NCBI GenBank assembly: GCA_964630265.1
Contig: CAZVRW010000030.1
Span: forward strand, 1-35,122
Source: CAZBWP01 sp964630265
GTDB lineage: Bacteria; Pseudomonadota; Alphaproteobacteria; Rhodospirillales; Defluviicoccaceae
Length of the DNA: 35,122 nt
Direction: 5' to 3'
Part shown: positions 1-7,462 of the stretch, piece by piece
Numbering within the stretch: the first letter of the stretch is position 1
How the letters are laid out: every line of letters begins with the position of its first letter
Notes under the pieces: generated by a model
The model's input: the letters and a program-made list of their open reading frames with translations, nothing else
Told to the model about the DNA's origin: nothing
The model's database searches: none
Program-made: the position numbers and the translations under genes

Positions 1-452
1 AGCCGGGCGCCGATTTCGCCATAGCCGAAGACGCACGGGGACAGCGCCACGAGCAGGTCCAGCAGGTCGCCCGAGAGGCCTGCGTCGATGACGAAGCGGG
101 TGTAGGCCAGTGTCTCCGGGGCTTCCGCGGTGGCGGCGAGATCGGCCTCGGTGATGCCCTCGGCGGCGCAGGTGGCGATGTGCAGGCGCATCTCGGTGTC
201 GATCAGGGCGTGCACCGTCGCCGCCGCTTGGCGCATTTCAGCAATGCGGTCGGACTTGACGACGGCGAGCGCCCAGGCGCGGGCGAAGTGCACGAGAAAC
301 AGATAGTCCTGGCGCAGGTAGCGGAGGAAGGCCTCGCGCGGCAGGCTGCCGTCGCCGAGCCCGGTGACGAACCCGTGTCCCGTGTACGCCGCCCAGGGCT
401 CGGCGGCGGCGGCGCGCAAGGCGGCGAACAGGGGGGAGCCGTAGTCGGTCAT
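1..452 (-). CDS. tenA: TenA-family thiaminase II / aminopyrimidine aminohydrolase, C-terminus cut off by the window edge
   Basis: The first 150 residues of a TenA/THI-4 helical protein are visible; the 3' end lies beyond base 1. The family hydrolyses aminopyrimidine breakdown products of thiamine, salvaging HMP in the cytoplasm. Visible signatures are LRQDYLFL near residues 46-53, whose Asp and Tyr are typical substrate-pocket residues, and SPCVFGYGEIG near the visible end, which carries the conserved active-site Cys. The ATG at 452 begins 10 nt after the slipin stop, so the gene is probably the last or a late member of the nfeD-slipin operon. No TPP riboswitch is seen in front of it. The family call is firm; the exact substrate cannot be read from the sequence. 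Confidence 0.9.
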   Translation of the reverse strand, partial: MTDYGSPLFAALRAAAAEPWAAYTGHGFVTGLGDGSLPREAFLRYLRQDYLFLVHFARAWALAVVKSDRIAEMRQAAATVHALIDTEMRLHIATCAAEGITEADLAATAEAPETLAYTRFVIDAGLSGDLLDLLVALSPCVFGYGEIGAR

Positions 453-462
453 CGGCTGCGCC

Positions 463-1224
463 CTACTGGTCAAGCTTGGCGCCGAAAGCACGCAGCAGCT
501 CCATGGGCAGCGGGAAGACGATGGTGGACGAGCGGTCCGAGCTGATGGCGTGCAGAGTGTTGAGGTAGCGGAGCTGGATCGCCTGCGGCTCGGTGGCGAG
601 GATCTTCGCCGCCTGCATGAAGCGCTCGGCCGCCTGCAACTCGCCCTCGGCGTCGATGATCTTGGCGCGCCGGCCGCGCTCAGCCTCGGCCTGGCGGGCG
701 ATGGCGCGGATCATGCTTTCGTCGATGTCCACGTGCTTGAGCTCGACGTTGGAGACCTTGACGCCCCACGGCTCGGTGGCGTCATCAAGGATCGCCTGGA
801 TGTCGCTGTTGAGCTTGTCGCGCTCGGCCAGCATCTCGTCGAGGTCGTGCTTGCCGAGCACCGAGCGCAGGGTGGTCTGAGCGAGCTGGCTGGTCGCCGA
901 CGTGAACTGCTCGACCTGGATGATCGCCTTCTCGGCGTCCATCACCCGGTAGTAGACGACGGCGTTGACGCGCACCGAGACGTTGTCGCGGGAGATCACG
1001 TCCTGCTGCGGCACGTCGAGGACGCGGGTGCGCAGGTCGACCCGCACCATCTGCTGGATCACCGGGACGATCAGGATCAGCCCCGGCCCCTTGACGCCCC
1101 AGAAGCGGCCGAGCAGGAAGACCACCGCGCGCTCGTACTCCCGCAGCACCCGGAGCGACATGGCCAGGATGACGAGGAGGAACAGGACGCCGACGATCCA
1201 GCCGTTGTTGATGAGGAACTCCAT
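463..1224 (-). CDS. Slipin / stomatin-like SPFH-domain membrane protein (NfeD partner)
   Basis: This 253-residue protein has one N-terminal membrane segment at about residues 8-28. A prohibitin/SPFH domain (about 30-200) follows, with typical stretches such as RVLDVPQQDVISRDNVSVRV and SQLAQTTLRSVLG. A helical, Ala/Glu-rich region and a conserved hydrophobic end (STIVFPLPMELLRAF) complete it. Slipins oligomerise in membrane microdomains and are commonly encoded next to a membrane-bound ClpP-class NfeD protease, whose archaeal homologue cleaves the stomatin C-terminus. That pairing holds here, since nfeD ends 24 nt upstream. The ATG at 1224 is preceded by GGAG at 9 nt spacing. A role in membrane quality control is inferred from the family. 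Confidence 0.93.
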   Translation of the reverse strand: MEFLINNGWIVGVLFLLVILAMSLRVLREYERAVVFLLGRFWGVKGPGLILIVPVIQQMVRVDLRTRVLDVPQQDVISRDNVSVRVNAVVYYRVMDAEKAIIQVEQFTSATSQLAQTTLRSVLGKHDLDEMLAERDKLNSDIQAILDDATEPWGVKVSNVELKHVDIDESMIRAIARQAEAERGRRAKIIDAEGELQAAERFMQAAKILATEPQAIQLRYLNTLHAISSDRSSTIVFPLPMELLRAFGAKLDQ

Positions 1225-1248
1225 GGCACGCGTCTCCTTTCTCGGGTG

Positions 1249-2703
1249 TTACGGCGTCGCCGCCACCTCCAGGGTGAGGCCGTCGACGGCGACGACGCGC
1301 ACCGCCTCGCCGGCGTTCAGGCTGGCCGGCCCGCGCGCCTGCCAGATCTCGCCGTGGGTGCGCACGTGGCCGTGACCGGCGGCCCAGTCCAGCACCACCG
1401 CAGGGCTGCCGATCATCTGGTCGATGCCGGTGACGGGCCGGCGGCGGCGTGCGCGCATCAGCATCGTCATGGTCAACAGCATCAGGCCGCCGAATACCGC
1501 GGCGATGCTGCCGACCAGTTCCCAGGCGACTTCGTAGCCCGGCACGTCGCTGTCGACGAACAGCACCGAGCCGATGACGAAGGCGACGAGGCCGCCGATG
1601 CCGAGCACGCCGAAGCTAGGCGTCACCGACTCCGCGACCATCAGGGCGATGCCGAGGCCCAGCAGCGCCAGCCCCGCATAGTCGACCGGCATGACATGGA
1701 AGGCATAGAGGGCGAGCACCAGGCAGATGGCGCCGATCACGCCGGGGCCGACCAGCCCCGGACTGTAGAACTCGAAGATCAAGCCGTAGATGCCGATCAG
1801 CATCAGGATGTAGGCGACGTTGGGGTTGGTGATGACGGCGAGCAGCTTGGTGCGCCAGTCGGGCTCGACGCGCACGATCCGCAAGTCGACGGTATCCAGG
1901 ACGGCCGTCCGCTCGGCGAGGGCCACCTCGCGGCCGTCCACCGCCTGCAGCAGCGAATCGAGGGAGTCGGCGATGACATCGATGACACCGGCGGCAAGGG
2001 CGTCGTTGGCGCTCAGGCTCTTCGCCTCGCGCACCGCCCGCTCGGCGAAGTCGACGTCGCGCCCGCGCATCTGGGCGAGGCTCTTGATGTAGGCGGCGGC
2101 ATCGCTGATCGCCTTCTCCGACGGGCCCGGCTGCTTGTCCGGGCGCGGCTCCGTCGCCTGGTCGTCCTCTGCTTCGTCGGTCTTCTCGGTCTCGCCGTCG
2201 TCCTTGTCGGGGGTGGGCGAAGGCATGCCGGGAGCGCCGATGCTCACCGGCGTCGCCGCGCCGAGATTGGTGCCGGGCGCCATGGCGGCGATGTGCGCGG
2301 CGTAACTGATGAAGGTACCGGCGCTGGCGGCGCGGGCGCCGCTCGGCCCGACCCAACTCACCACCGGTACCGGCGAGGCGAGAATGGCGCGGATGATGGA
2401 GCGCATGGAGGTGTCGAGGCCGCCCGGCGTGTCCAGCTGCAGCACCACGACCGCGGCACCGCTCGCCGCCGCGTCGGCGAGGCCGCGTTCGACGTAGTCA
2501 CTGGTGGCCGGGCCGATGGGCCCATTGATGTCGAGCACCACGGCGGTGCGCGCCGCCCCCGCCGGTTCGCTGGAGACGGCAACGGAGATCACGCCGAGCG
2601 CCAGTCCGAGCAGCATGAGGCCGAAGAACAGGCGTCGCGCGGTCGCCGGTCGGGCCGTCGTTCTGGCCCCGTGTGGTGGGCACGACTGCGTGGTTCGGGG
2701 CAA
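1249..2703 (-). CDS. NfeD-family membrane-bound serine protease (ClpP class), long form
   Basis: This 484-residue long-form NfeD (NfeD1b type) begins with a signal or anchor segment at about 24-45. A ClpP-like protease domain (about 52-260) contains LQLDTPGG and ARAASAGTFI, where Ser127 is the probable nucleophile. A Lys in the segment 197-207 (KAISDAAAYIKSLA) is the likely partner. Several membrane helices (about 290-415) and a C-terminal OB-fold (about 425-484) follow. An unusually acidic, low-complexity insert (about 164-196) splits the protease domain. The start is TTG, supported by GGAGG five bases upstream; the next in-frame ATG (2616) falls inside the signal segment. The slipin gene follows, matching the conserved NfeD-slipin pair. 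Substrates other than the slipin are unknown. Confidence 0.92.
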   Translation of the reverse strand: MPRTTQSCPPHGARTTARPATARRLFFGLMLLGLALGVISVAVSSEPAGAARTAVVLDINGPIGPATSDYVERGLADAAASGAAVVVLQLDTPGGLDTSMRSIIRAILASPVPVVSWVGPSGARAASAGTFISYAAHIAAMAPGTNLGAATPVSIGAPGMPSPTPDKDDGETEKTDEAEDDQATEPRPDKQPGPSEKAISDAAAYIKSLAQMRGRDVDFAERAVREAKSLSANDALAAGVIDVIADSLDSLLQAVDGREVALAERTAVLDTVDLRIVRVEPDWRTKLLAVITNPNVAYILMLIGIYGLIFEFYSPGLVGPGVIGAICLVLALYAFHVMPVDYAGLALLGLGIALMVAESVTPSFGVLGIGGLVAFVIGSVLFVDSDVPGYEVAWELVGSIAAVFGGLMLLTMTMLMRARRRRPVTGIDQMIGSPAVVLDWAAGHGHVRTHGEIWQARGPASLNAGEAVRVVAVDGLTLEVAATP

Positions 2704-2708
2704 GCCGT

Positions 2709-2713
2709 CCTCC
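2709..2713 (-). promoter_or_regulatory. Shine-Dalgarno GGAGG that decides the TTG start of nfeD
   Basis: A perfect GGAGG sits five bases before TTG at 2703 on the minus strand. No ATG or GTG in frame lies near it, and starting at the next ATG (2616) would cut into the signal segment. The TTG is therefore the preferred start. Confidence 0.6.
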
Positions 2714-2735
2714 GCGCCTTGACCCGCCGTGACCG

Positions 2736-3644
2736 CTACGACACCCGCTCGACCTCGAGGATCCGGGCGAGCCCGGCGCGATAATCCGGGCAGGTCAACA
2801 TGATTCCTAGTTCGTGCTTGATACGGCTGTTGTCGACCCGCCGATGATCGCGCCAGAAACTTCGCGCCATCGGCGTCATCTCGGCGACGGCCTCGTCGAA
2901 GGGAACCACCGGCGGAGGTTCGACGCCGAGCAGGCGGCAGGCGTACTCGATCACCGCGGCCGGTTCCGCCGGCTCGTCATCGCAGACGTTGTAGACCCGA
3001 CCCGGGTCGAGGCGGGCCATGGAGGCGCGCAACACACAGACGATGTCGTCGACGTGGATGCGCGAGAACACATGGCCCGGTTTGTCGATCCGCCGTGCCT
3101 GGCCGGCACGGATCTGGTCGAACACGCTGCGGCCCGGTCCATAGATCCCGGCCAGCCGGAAGATGTGCACCGGTCGGGCGTGGCCGTTCAACAGATCGAG
3201 CCAACCGCGCTCGGCGGTGACGCGCCTTTGGCCGCGCTCCCCGGTCGGGTTGAGCGGCGATGTCTCGTCGACGACGGCACCGCCCGTGTCGCCATAGACG
3301 CCGGTGGTCGACAGATAGCCGATCCAGCGCAGATTGGTCGCCTCGGCGATGTCGTCGGCGTGATGCGCCAGCACCGGATCGCCGGCGGCTCCGGGCGGCA
3401 CCGAGACGAGCAGATCCGTTGCCTCCCCCAGCAACCGCGGGGCGTCCGCGAGCGGCCGGGCGCCGTCGAACAGCAGCGGCTCGATCCCGGCAGCGATCAG
3501 CGGATTCTGATGCTCCGGCAGCCGGCAGGTGCCGCTGACCCGCCAGCCTTCGCGAATCATTCGCCGCGCCAGCGCCTGGGCGCTGTAGCCACAGCCGAAG
3601 CAGATCAGGTGCGGCCGCCCGGCGATGCCGGGATGCGCGGTCAC
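2736..3644 (-). CDS. YeeZ-type atypical short-chain dehydrogenase / NAD-dependent epimerase-like protein
   Basis: This is a 302-residue Rossmann-fold protein. The dinucleotide-binding loop is degenerate (FGCGYSAQALARRM, residues 16-29). The extended-SDR stretch LSTTGVYGD (111-119) is present, but the usual YxxxK catalytic pair is absent: the region after it reads GERGQRRVTAERGW. This is the pattern of the atypical SDR group that includes E. coli YeeZ. The middle (RLAGIYGPGRSVFDQIRAG) and the later RIHVDDIV are also typical of extended SDRs. The start is GTG at 3644; no strong ribosome site is seen, so an alternative start is possible. It lies between a GST gene and nfeD on the same strand. 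The substrate is unknown. Confidence 0.85.
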   Translation of the reverse strand: MTAHPGIAGRPHLICFGCGYSAQALARRMIREGWRVSGTCRLPEHQNPLIAAGIEPLLFDGARPLADAPRLLGEATDLLVSVPPGAAGDPVLAHHADDIAEATNLRWIGYLSTTGVYGDTGGAVVDETSPLNPTGERGQRRVTAERGWLDLLNGHARPVHIFRLAGIYGPGRSVFDQIRAGQARRIDKPGHVFSRIHVDDIVCVLRASMARLDPGRVYNVCDDEPAEPAAVIEYACRLLGVEPPPVVPFDEAVAEMTPMARSFWRDHRRVDNSRIKHELGIMLTCPDYRAGLARILEVERVS

Positions 3645-3680
3645 GCCGATGGATCCGTGCCGCGGGTCCGCGCGGGTCGG

Positions 3681-4349
3681 TCAGAAATCCAGGTCGGCAT
3701 AGGCGGTTGGCGGCGGCATGCCAGGAATGCGATCGGCGAGGAGCGGTCGGAAACTCGGGCGCGACTTGATCCGAGCATACCAATCCCGGGCCGTCTCGTT
3801 AACATCCCACGGCACATTGCCCAGGTAGTCGACGCACGAAAGGTGCGCCGCCGCGGCGATGTCGGCGAGCGACATCTGCGGTCCGGCGAGCCAGGAACGT
3901 CGGTCCATGAGGAAGCCGATGTAGTCCAGATGGTGGCGGACATTGGTGAGCCCGGCGCGGATCGCCGCCGAATCGGGGCCGCCGACCCCCGACAGCCGCT
4001 TGACGATCTTTTCATGCACCAGGTTGAGCGTGACCTCGGCGTTGAACTTGCGGTCGAACCAGGCGACGAGACGACGCACCTCGGCGCGCTGCTCAGGCGT
4101 GTCGCCGAGCATCGGCGGGTCGGGATGGACCTCGTCCAGGTATTCGCAAATGGCGCCCGAATCGGCCAGGGTCGGGCCGCCCTCGAAGGTCATCACCGGC
4201 ACGTCGCCCGCCGGGTTGAGGGCCAGGAAATCGCGGCGGCGTTGCCACACCGGCTCATCGATCAGCGCCAGTTCGACCCGCTTCTCGGCGGCAACAACGC
4301 GGACTTTCCGGCAGACGGGGGATAAGGCGAAGTGATACAGGGTCGGCAT
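3681..4349 (-). CDS. Glutathione S-transferase family protein
   Basis: This 222-residue protein has an N-terminal thioredoxin fold: MPTLYHFALSPVCRKVR, where Ser10 or Cys13 may activate the thiol, then the cis-Pro region GDVPVM and the glutathione-binding DSGAICEYLDE. An all-helical C-terminal domain (about 90-215) contains SLADIAAAAHLSCVDYLG, the usual N-capping-box region. Length and fold match cytosolic GSTs. The ATG at 4349 was chosen because the reading frame further upstream runs over the ferredoxin gene and shows no GST sequence. The gene follows the ferredoxin gene by 76 nt on the same strand. Whether it conjugates, isomerises or reduces is not determined by the sequence. Confidence 0.92.
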   Translation of the reverse strand: MPTLYHFALSPVCRKVRVVAAEKRVELALIDEPVWQRRRDFLALNPAGDVPVMTFEGGPTLADSGAICEYLDEVHPDPPMLGDTPEQRAEVRRLVAWFDRKFNAEVTLNLVHEKIVKRLSGVGGPDSAAIRAGLTNVRHHLDYIGFLMDRRSWLAGPQMSLADIAAAAHLSCVDYLGNVPWDVNETARDWYARIKSRPSFRPLLADRIPGMPPPTAYADLDF

Positions 4350-4425
4350 GACCGGTTGAATACACCGGAAGCGCCGGCGGGTGAAGCGGACGACGCGGCC
4401 GCCGTGCGGTCGCGCCGCTGCTTCA

Positions 4426-4785
4426 TCATGCGCCGAGGCCGCTTTTGAAGGTGACGACGATGTCCTCGTCGCGCAGCTCATACTGACAGGCCAGCCGAAC
4501 CGCAGGCGCGACGCGGTCGGCTTCGGCGACCTTCGCCGCGGAAAACCGGCCCAGCGCCTGCAAGAGGAAGCGTTCCTTCTCGGTGAGGGGGGCCACCCGG
4601 CGGGAGCCGACCGATTGGGTGTCGATGTCGACCAGGCAGGCGCCGCAGTCGCCGGCCTCGCAGTTGAACAACAAGGGGATGCCGGCATCCTGAGCCACCG
4701 ACAACAGCGTGCGGCGGGCGCCGTGCGGCACCCGCACGTGCACCGTGGTTTCGCTGGTGGCGGATCGGAAATGAATGACGGCCAT
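4426..4785 (-). CDS. 2Fe-2S ferredoxin resembling the Shethna FeSII nitrogenase-protective protein
   Basis: This 119-residue plant-type ferredoxin carries ligands Cys42, Cys47, Cys50 and Cys100 (C-x4-C-x2-C ... C). Between the third and fourth Cys lies the unusual insert LTEKERFLLQALGRFSAAKV, followed by VRLACQYELRDEDIVVTF. As I remember it, the Azotobacter Shethna protein II has the same layout, with LTDKER, a similar leucine-rich helix and YRLACQ...DEDLLVEF. In that family the insert helps the oxidised protein dock to nitrogenase and shield it from oxygen. No nif structural gene is visible, so a general low-potential electron carrier remains possible. The ATG at 4785 gives the expected N-terminal beta strand. 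The closest relative should be confirmed by alignment. Confidence 0.85.
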   Translation of the reverse strand: MAVIHFRSATSETTVHVRVPHGARRTLLSVAQDAGIPLLFNCEAGDCGACLVDIDTQSVGSRRVAPLTEKERFLLQALGRFSAAKVAEADRVAPAVRLACQYELRDEDIVVTFKSGLGA

Positions 4786-4905
4786 TGGGTGTCTCTTTTG
4801 TTGCGACGATGCTGGTCGTCTCGCCCCTGTTTGCGGCGCTCGGCCCGGCCCGGTGTCAAAGCCAGGACGGCGCCAATTCAAGGCGGTGTCAAGCCGCGCA
4901 GCCAC

Positions 4906-4926
4906 GGCGCCGGCGCGCCCGGCGCC
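4906..4926 (-). terminator. GC-rich hairpin just downstream of glgX
   Basis: GGCGCCGG (4906-4913) and CCGGCGCC (4919-4926) form a perfect 8-bp stem with a 5-nt loop, 19 nt after the glgX stop. No U-tract follows on the minus strand, so intrinsic termination is uncertain; 3' end protection or a Rho-assisted end are alternatives. Confidence 0.45.
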
Positions 4927-4945
4927 TCCCTGCGGGCAACGACGG

Positions 4946-7312
4946 TCATGCGACCTCTCGGAAGACGACGATGGAATACGCGTTGACCGAATAGCGTCCG
5001 GAGAGCCGGGCGGCAGCGTCGATCGACCAGACGTTGTCGTGGGACTCCGCCCAGGTCGCCGTATCGATGATGCGCGCCCATTCGTGTCCGGCACCGGCCG
5101 GCGGGAAGGTGAACGCGACGGCCTGCCAGTACATGTTGATGAACAGGAGGAAATCGAACTCTCCGACCTCGCTGCCATCGATCCGGAGGGAGATGCAGCG
5201 GTCCCCCTCCCGGACGTCGGAAACGCCGTCTTCCTTCTTGAACCAGTAGGTGACGTCGCCGCCGCTGTCCATCACCAGGTCACCGTAGGCACGCTGCTTC
5301 AATGCCTTCGACTTCCGGCGGAGGTCAAGGACATGGCGCACGAAGCCGAACAGCGGGTTGCGGTTCGAGGCGCAGTCGGCCGTGCCGAAATTGTCATGAT
5401 AGGCTCCTTCGACGCCGGTGGGGATGCGGGTCGGGCTGTTGGTGGCGAGCATGCGATAATTCGACCAGGTTGCGACGCTGTCGATGTTGTAGGGATTGTT
5501 GTTGCCATTCTGGGTCCGGCCGAACTCGTCGCCCCAGACGGCCATGGGCACGCCGCGGCTGAAGGCCTGAATGGTCCAGAAGTTCCGCAGCCGCTGGCGG
5601 CGCAGTGCCTGGTTGCCGCCGGAGTCCCACGACTTGTTGTCGTCGGTGCCGCCATCGGAGGGGCCGAACGGCCACCCCTGATCGTTGTTCTTGATGTCGT
5701 AGCTGACCAGGTCCAGCAGCGTGAAACCATCGTGGGCGGTGACGAAATTGACCGAGTGCTGCGGCCCGCCGTGGTCGAAGAAGTGGTGATAGTCGCCATT
5801 GACCATCGAGATGAAGCTGCGGGCGTTGCCATCGCTTTTGAGGAAGCCGCGGACGGCATCGCGGTAGCGACCGTTCCACTCGCCCCACTGCGCCGGAAAG
5901 TTGCCGACCTGGTAGCCCCAAAGGTCCCAGGCCTCGGCGATCATCTCCACATCATGCGCTGCGCCGAGATTGCGGATCTGGAGCAGCAGGGGATGGTCGG
6001 GGAAGAACCATTTCTGCGCGTCCCAGTCGTCCCGCGGAAAGTTGTTCGGCTTGCGCCCCAGGACAACCGCCAGGTCGAAGCGGAAGCCGTCCACCCCCAT
6101 TTCCTCGATCCAGTAGGCGAGCGAGTCGAGCACCAGCCGCTGCGGCGCCTCGGCGGAAAAGTTGATCTGGTTGCCGGTTCCGGTGGCGCCGTCGACGAGG
6201 CGGCCGTCCTCGGTCAGCACGTAGTATTCGACGGCATCGAAGCCGCCGAGGCTGGTGAACGCCACCTCGTCGCGCCGGCCGACGCGGTTGCCGCCCTCGC
6301 CCGAGTGGTTGTAGACGACGTCCAGGTAGACCTCAAGTCCTTCGTCGTGGAACGCCTTGACCATCGCCTTGAACTCGCGCGTCGGCCCGCCGGGCGACGT
6401 GTCGAAGGCATAGCGGCGGTCCGGCGCGAAGTAGCCGAAGGTCATGTAGCCCCAGTAGTTGCCGCCAGGGGCATCGTCCGGGTTGGTGTCGTTGTCGGTC
6501 TCCTGCACGGGAAGCAACTCGATGGCGGTGAAGCCGAGGGCCTTGAGGTAGGGGGCGAGGACGGCGGCGCCGGCATAGGTGCCGCGCAGCTCGTCCGGCA
6601 CGGCCCGGACGGCGGCAAAGCCGGGATAGCCGGCGAGCAACTCCGGCAACTCCGTCGCCGACGGATGCCGGCTGATGCCACGCACGTGCGCTTCGTAGAT
6701 GACGGCTTTCTCGCGTGGCAGCCGCGGCCGCACGCCGCTGTCGCCCGGTGCCTCGATGATCAGGCCCTTGGGCGCCCAGCGGCCGGTGTCCAGCTCCCGC
6801 CGCGGCCGGCCCTCGTAGGGGCTGCCGCCCGTGGCGTAGAGACGGCCGTCGAGGCCGGCGGCGAACAGCGCCGGCGTGTGCATGTCATGACTGAGCTCAC
6901 GTGCATAGGGGTCGAACAGCACCTTGTTGGGATTGAATCGATTGCCCTCGGCGTCCACGTCGGCGACGAAGCCGGCGGCGCTGCCGCCCCGCTGCCAAGC
7001 GGCGTCAAACAACCAATTCGGTCCCCAGCAACGAAAGCCGTAGGCGGTGCCGGGCGGGACGCGGGCGAGCTTGGCCCGCCAGACATGGTCTGCCGGATTC
7101 TTCGCGAGCCAATAGTCGAAGCGGGCGTCGCTGCCGGCGGTCGCATCGTAGATCTCGAGCAGGATGCGCTCGGCGCGCCGCGAGAAGACGGCAAGGGTGA
7201 CGTCGTCGCCATCGCGATGGGCGCCGAGGGGAAATGTTGCCGTGCCCCATCCCGCCGGCTGCACGGGAGAGAATGGTTCGTCCAGCGGATGGGTCGCGCC
7301 GAGCGTGCTCAT
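4946..7312 (-). CDS. glgX: Glycogen debranching enzyme, GH13 isoamylase type (GlgX)
   Basis: This 788-residue protein hydrolyses alpha-1,6 branches of phosphorylase-trimmed glycogen in the cytoplasm. An N-terminal CBM48-like domain (about 20-130) is followed by a GH13 barrel. Visible GH13 motifs are DVVYNH (331-336), DGFRFDLA with nucleophile Asp413, MIAEAWD with acid/base Glu460, and TAHDGF with transition-state Asp528. A C-terminal beta domain ends the protein. It is longer than E. coli GlgX (about 660 residues) but within the range of related GlgX/TreX proteins. ATG 7312 has GGAGG at 8 nt. It lies 150 nt after the nosX-like gene with a strong hairpin between them, so it is probably transcribed separately. 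No other glycogen gene is in the window. Confidence 0.93.
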   Translation of the reverse strand: MSTLGATHPLDEPFSPVQPAGWGTATFPLGAHRDGDDVTLAVFSRRAERILLEIYDATAGSDARFDYWLAKNPADHVWRAKLARVPPGTAYGFRCWGPNWLFDAAWQRGGSAAGFVADVDAEGNRFNPNKVLFDPYARELSHDMHTPALFAAGLDGRLYATGGSPYEGRPRRELDTGRWAPKGLIIEAPGDSGVRPRLPREKAVIYEAHVRGISRHPSATELPELLAGYPGFAAVRAVPDELRGTYAGAAVLAPYLKALGFTAIELLPVQETDNDTNPDDAPGGNYWGYMTFGYFAPDRRYAFDTSPGGPTREFKAMVKAFHDEGLEVYLDVVYNHSGEGGNRVGRRDEVAFTSLGGFDAVEYYVLTEDGRLVDGATGTGNQINFSAEAPQRLVLDSLAYWIEEMGVDGFRFDLAVVLGRKPNNFPRDDWDAQKWFFPDHPLLLQIRNLGAAHDVEMIAEAWDLWGYQVGNFPAQWGEWNGRYRDAVRGFLKSDGNARSFISMVNGDYHHFFDHGGPQHSVNFVTAHDGFTLLDLVSYDIKNNDQGWPFGPSDGGTDDNKSWDSGGNQALRRQRLRNFWTIQAFSRGVPMAVWGDEFGRTQNGNNNPYNIDSVATWSNYRMLATNSPTRIPTGVEGAYHDNFGTADCASNRNPLFGFVRHVLDLRRKSKALKQRAYGDLVMDSGGDVTYWFKKEDGVSDVREGDRCISLRIDGSEVGEFDFLLFINMYWQAVAFTFPPAGAGHEWARIIDTATWAESHDNVWSIDAAARLSGRYSVNAYSIVVFREVA

Positions 7313-7331
7313 GGGGGACGCCTCCGTTGCC

Positions 7332-7366
7332 GGCGGTTCGGCGGCCGACGCGGCGGCCGAACCGCC
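7332..7366 (-). terminator. Strong 15-bp hairpin between nosX-like gene and glgX
   Basis: Arms 7332-7346 and 7352-7366 pair over 15 bp with one mismatch around a 5-nt loop. It lies in the glgX leader, about 20 nt before the start codon, so it could end nosR-nosX transcription or control glgX read-through. No U-tract follows. Confidence 0.5.
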
Positions 7367-7370
7367 ACTC

Positions 7371-7400
7371 CTATAACGCGGAAGCCCCTATAGCGCGGAA
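7371..7400 (-). repeat. Tandem 13-bp direct repeat in the glgX upstream region
   Basis: Two copies of TTCCGCGYTATAG (minus strand; plus-strand coordinates 7371-7383 and 7388-7400) occur at a 17-bp period with one mismatch. Each ends in a TATAG that resembles part of a -10 element. They sit in the gap between nosX and glgX and may be an operator or duplicated promoter. Confidence 0.4.
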
Positions 7401-7462
7401 TCCTTAGCCGTCGAAACCATTGATGCCATCGAGACAGTTGATGGAGGAGGTTGTCGCGCCGG

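Noticed and set aside
1..462. A TPP riboswitch controlling tenA
   Set aside because: Only 10 nt separate it from the slipin gene, too little for an aptamer.
550..2784. 744-codon plus-strand frame opposite slipin and nfeD
   Set aside because: It is a His/Asp/Gly/Arg-rich shadow of the real minus-strand genes, without any domain; long antisense frames are expected at this GC content.
3681..4859. A GST fused to an upstream 170-residue domain
   Set aside because: The upstream part is an out-of-frame reading of the ferredoxin gene.
4775..7393. 872-codon plus-strand frame opposite glgX
   Set aside because: The opposite strand carries a complete GH13 enzyme with all catalytic motifs; the plus frame has none.
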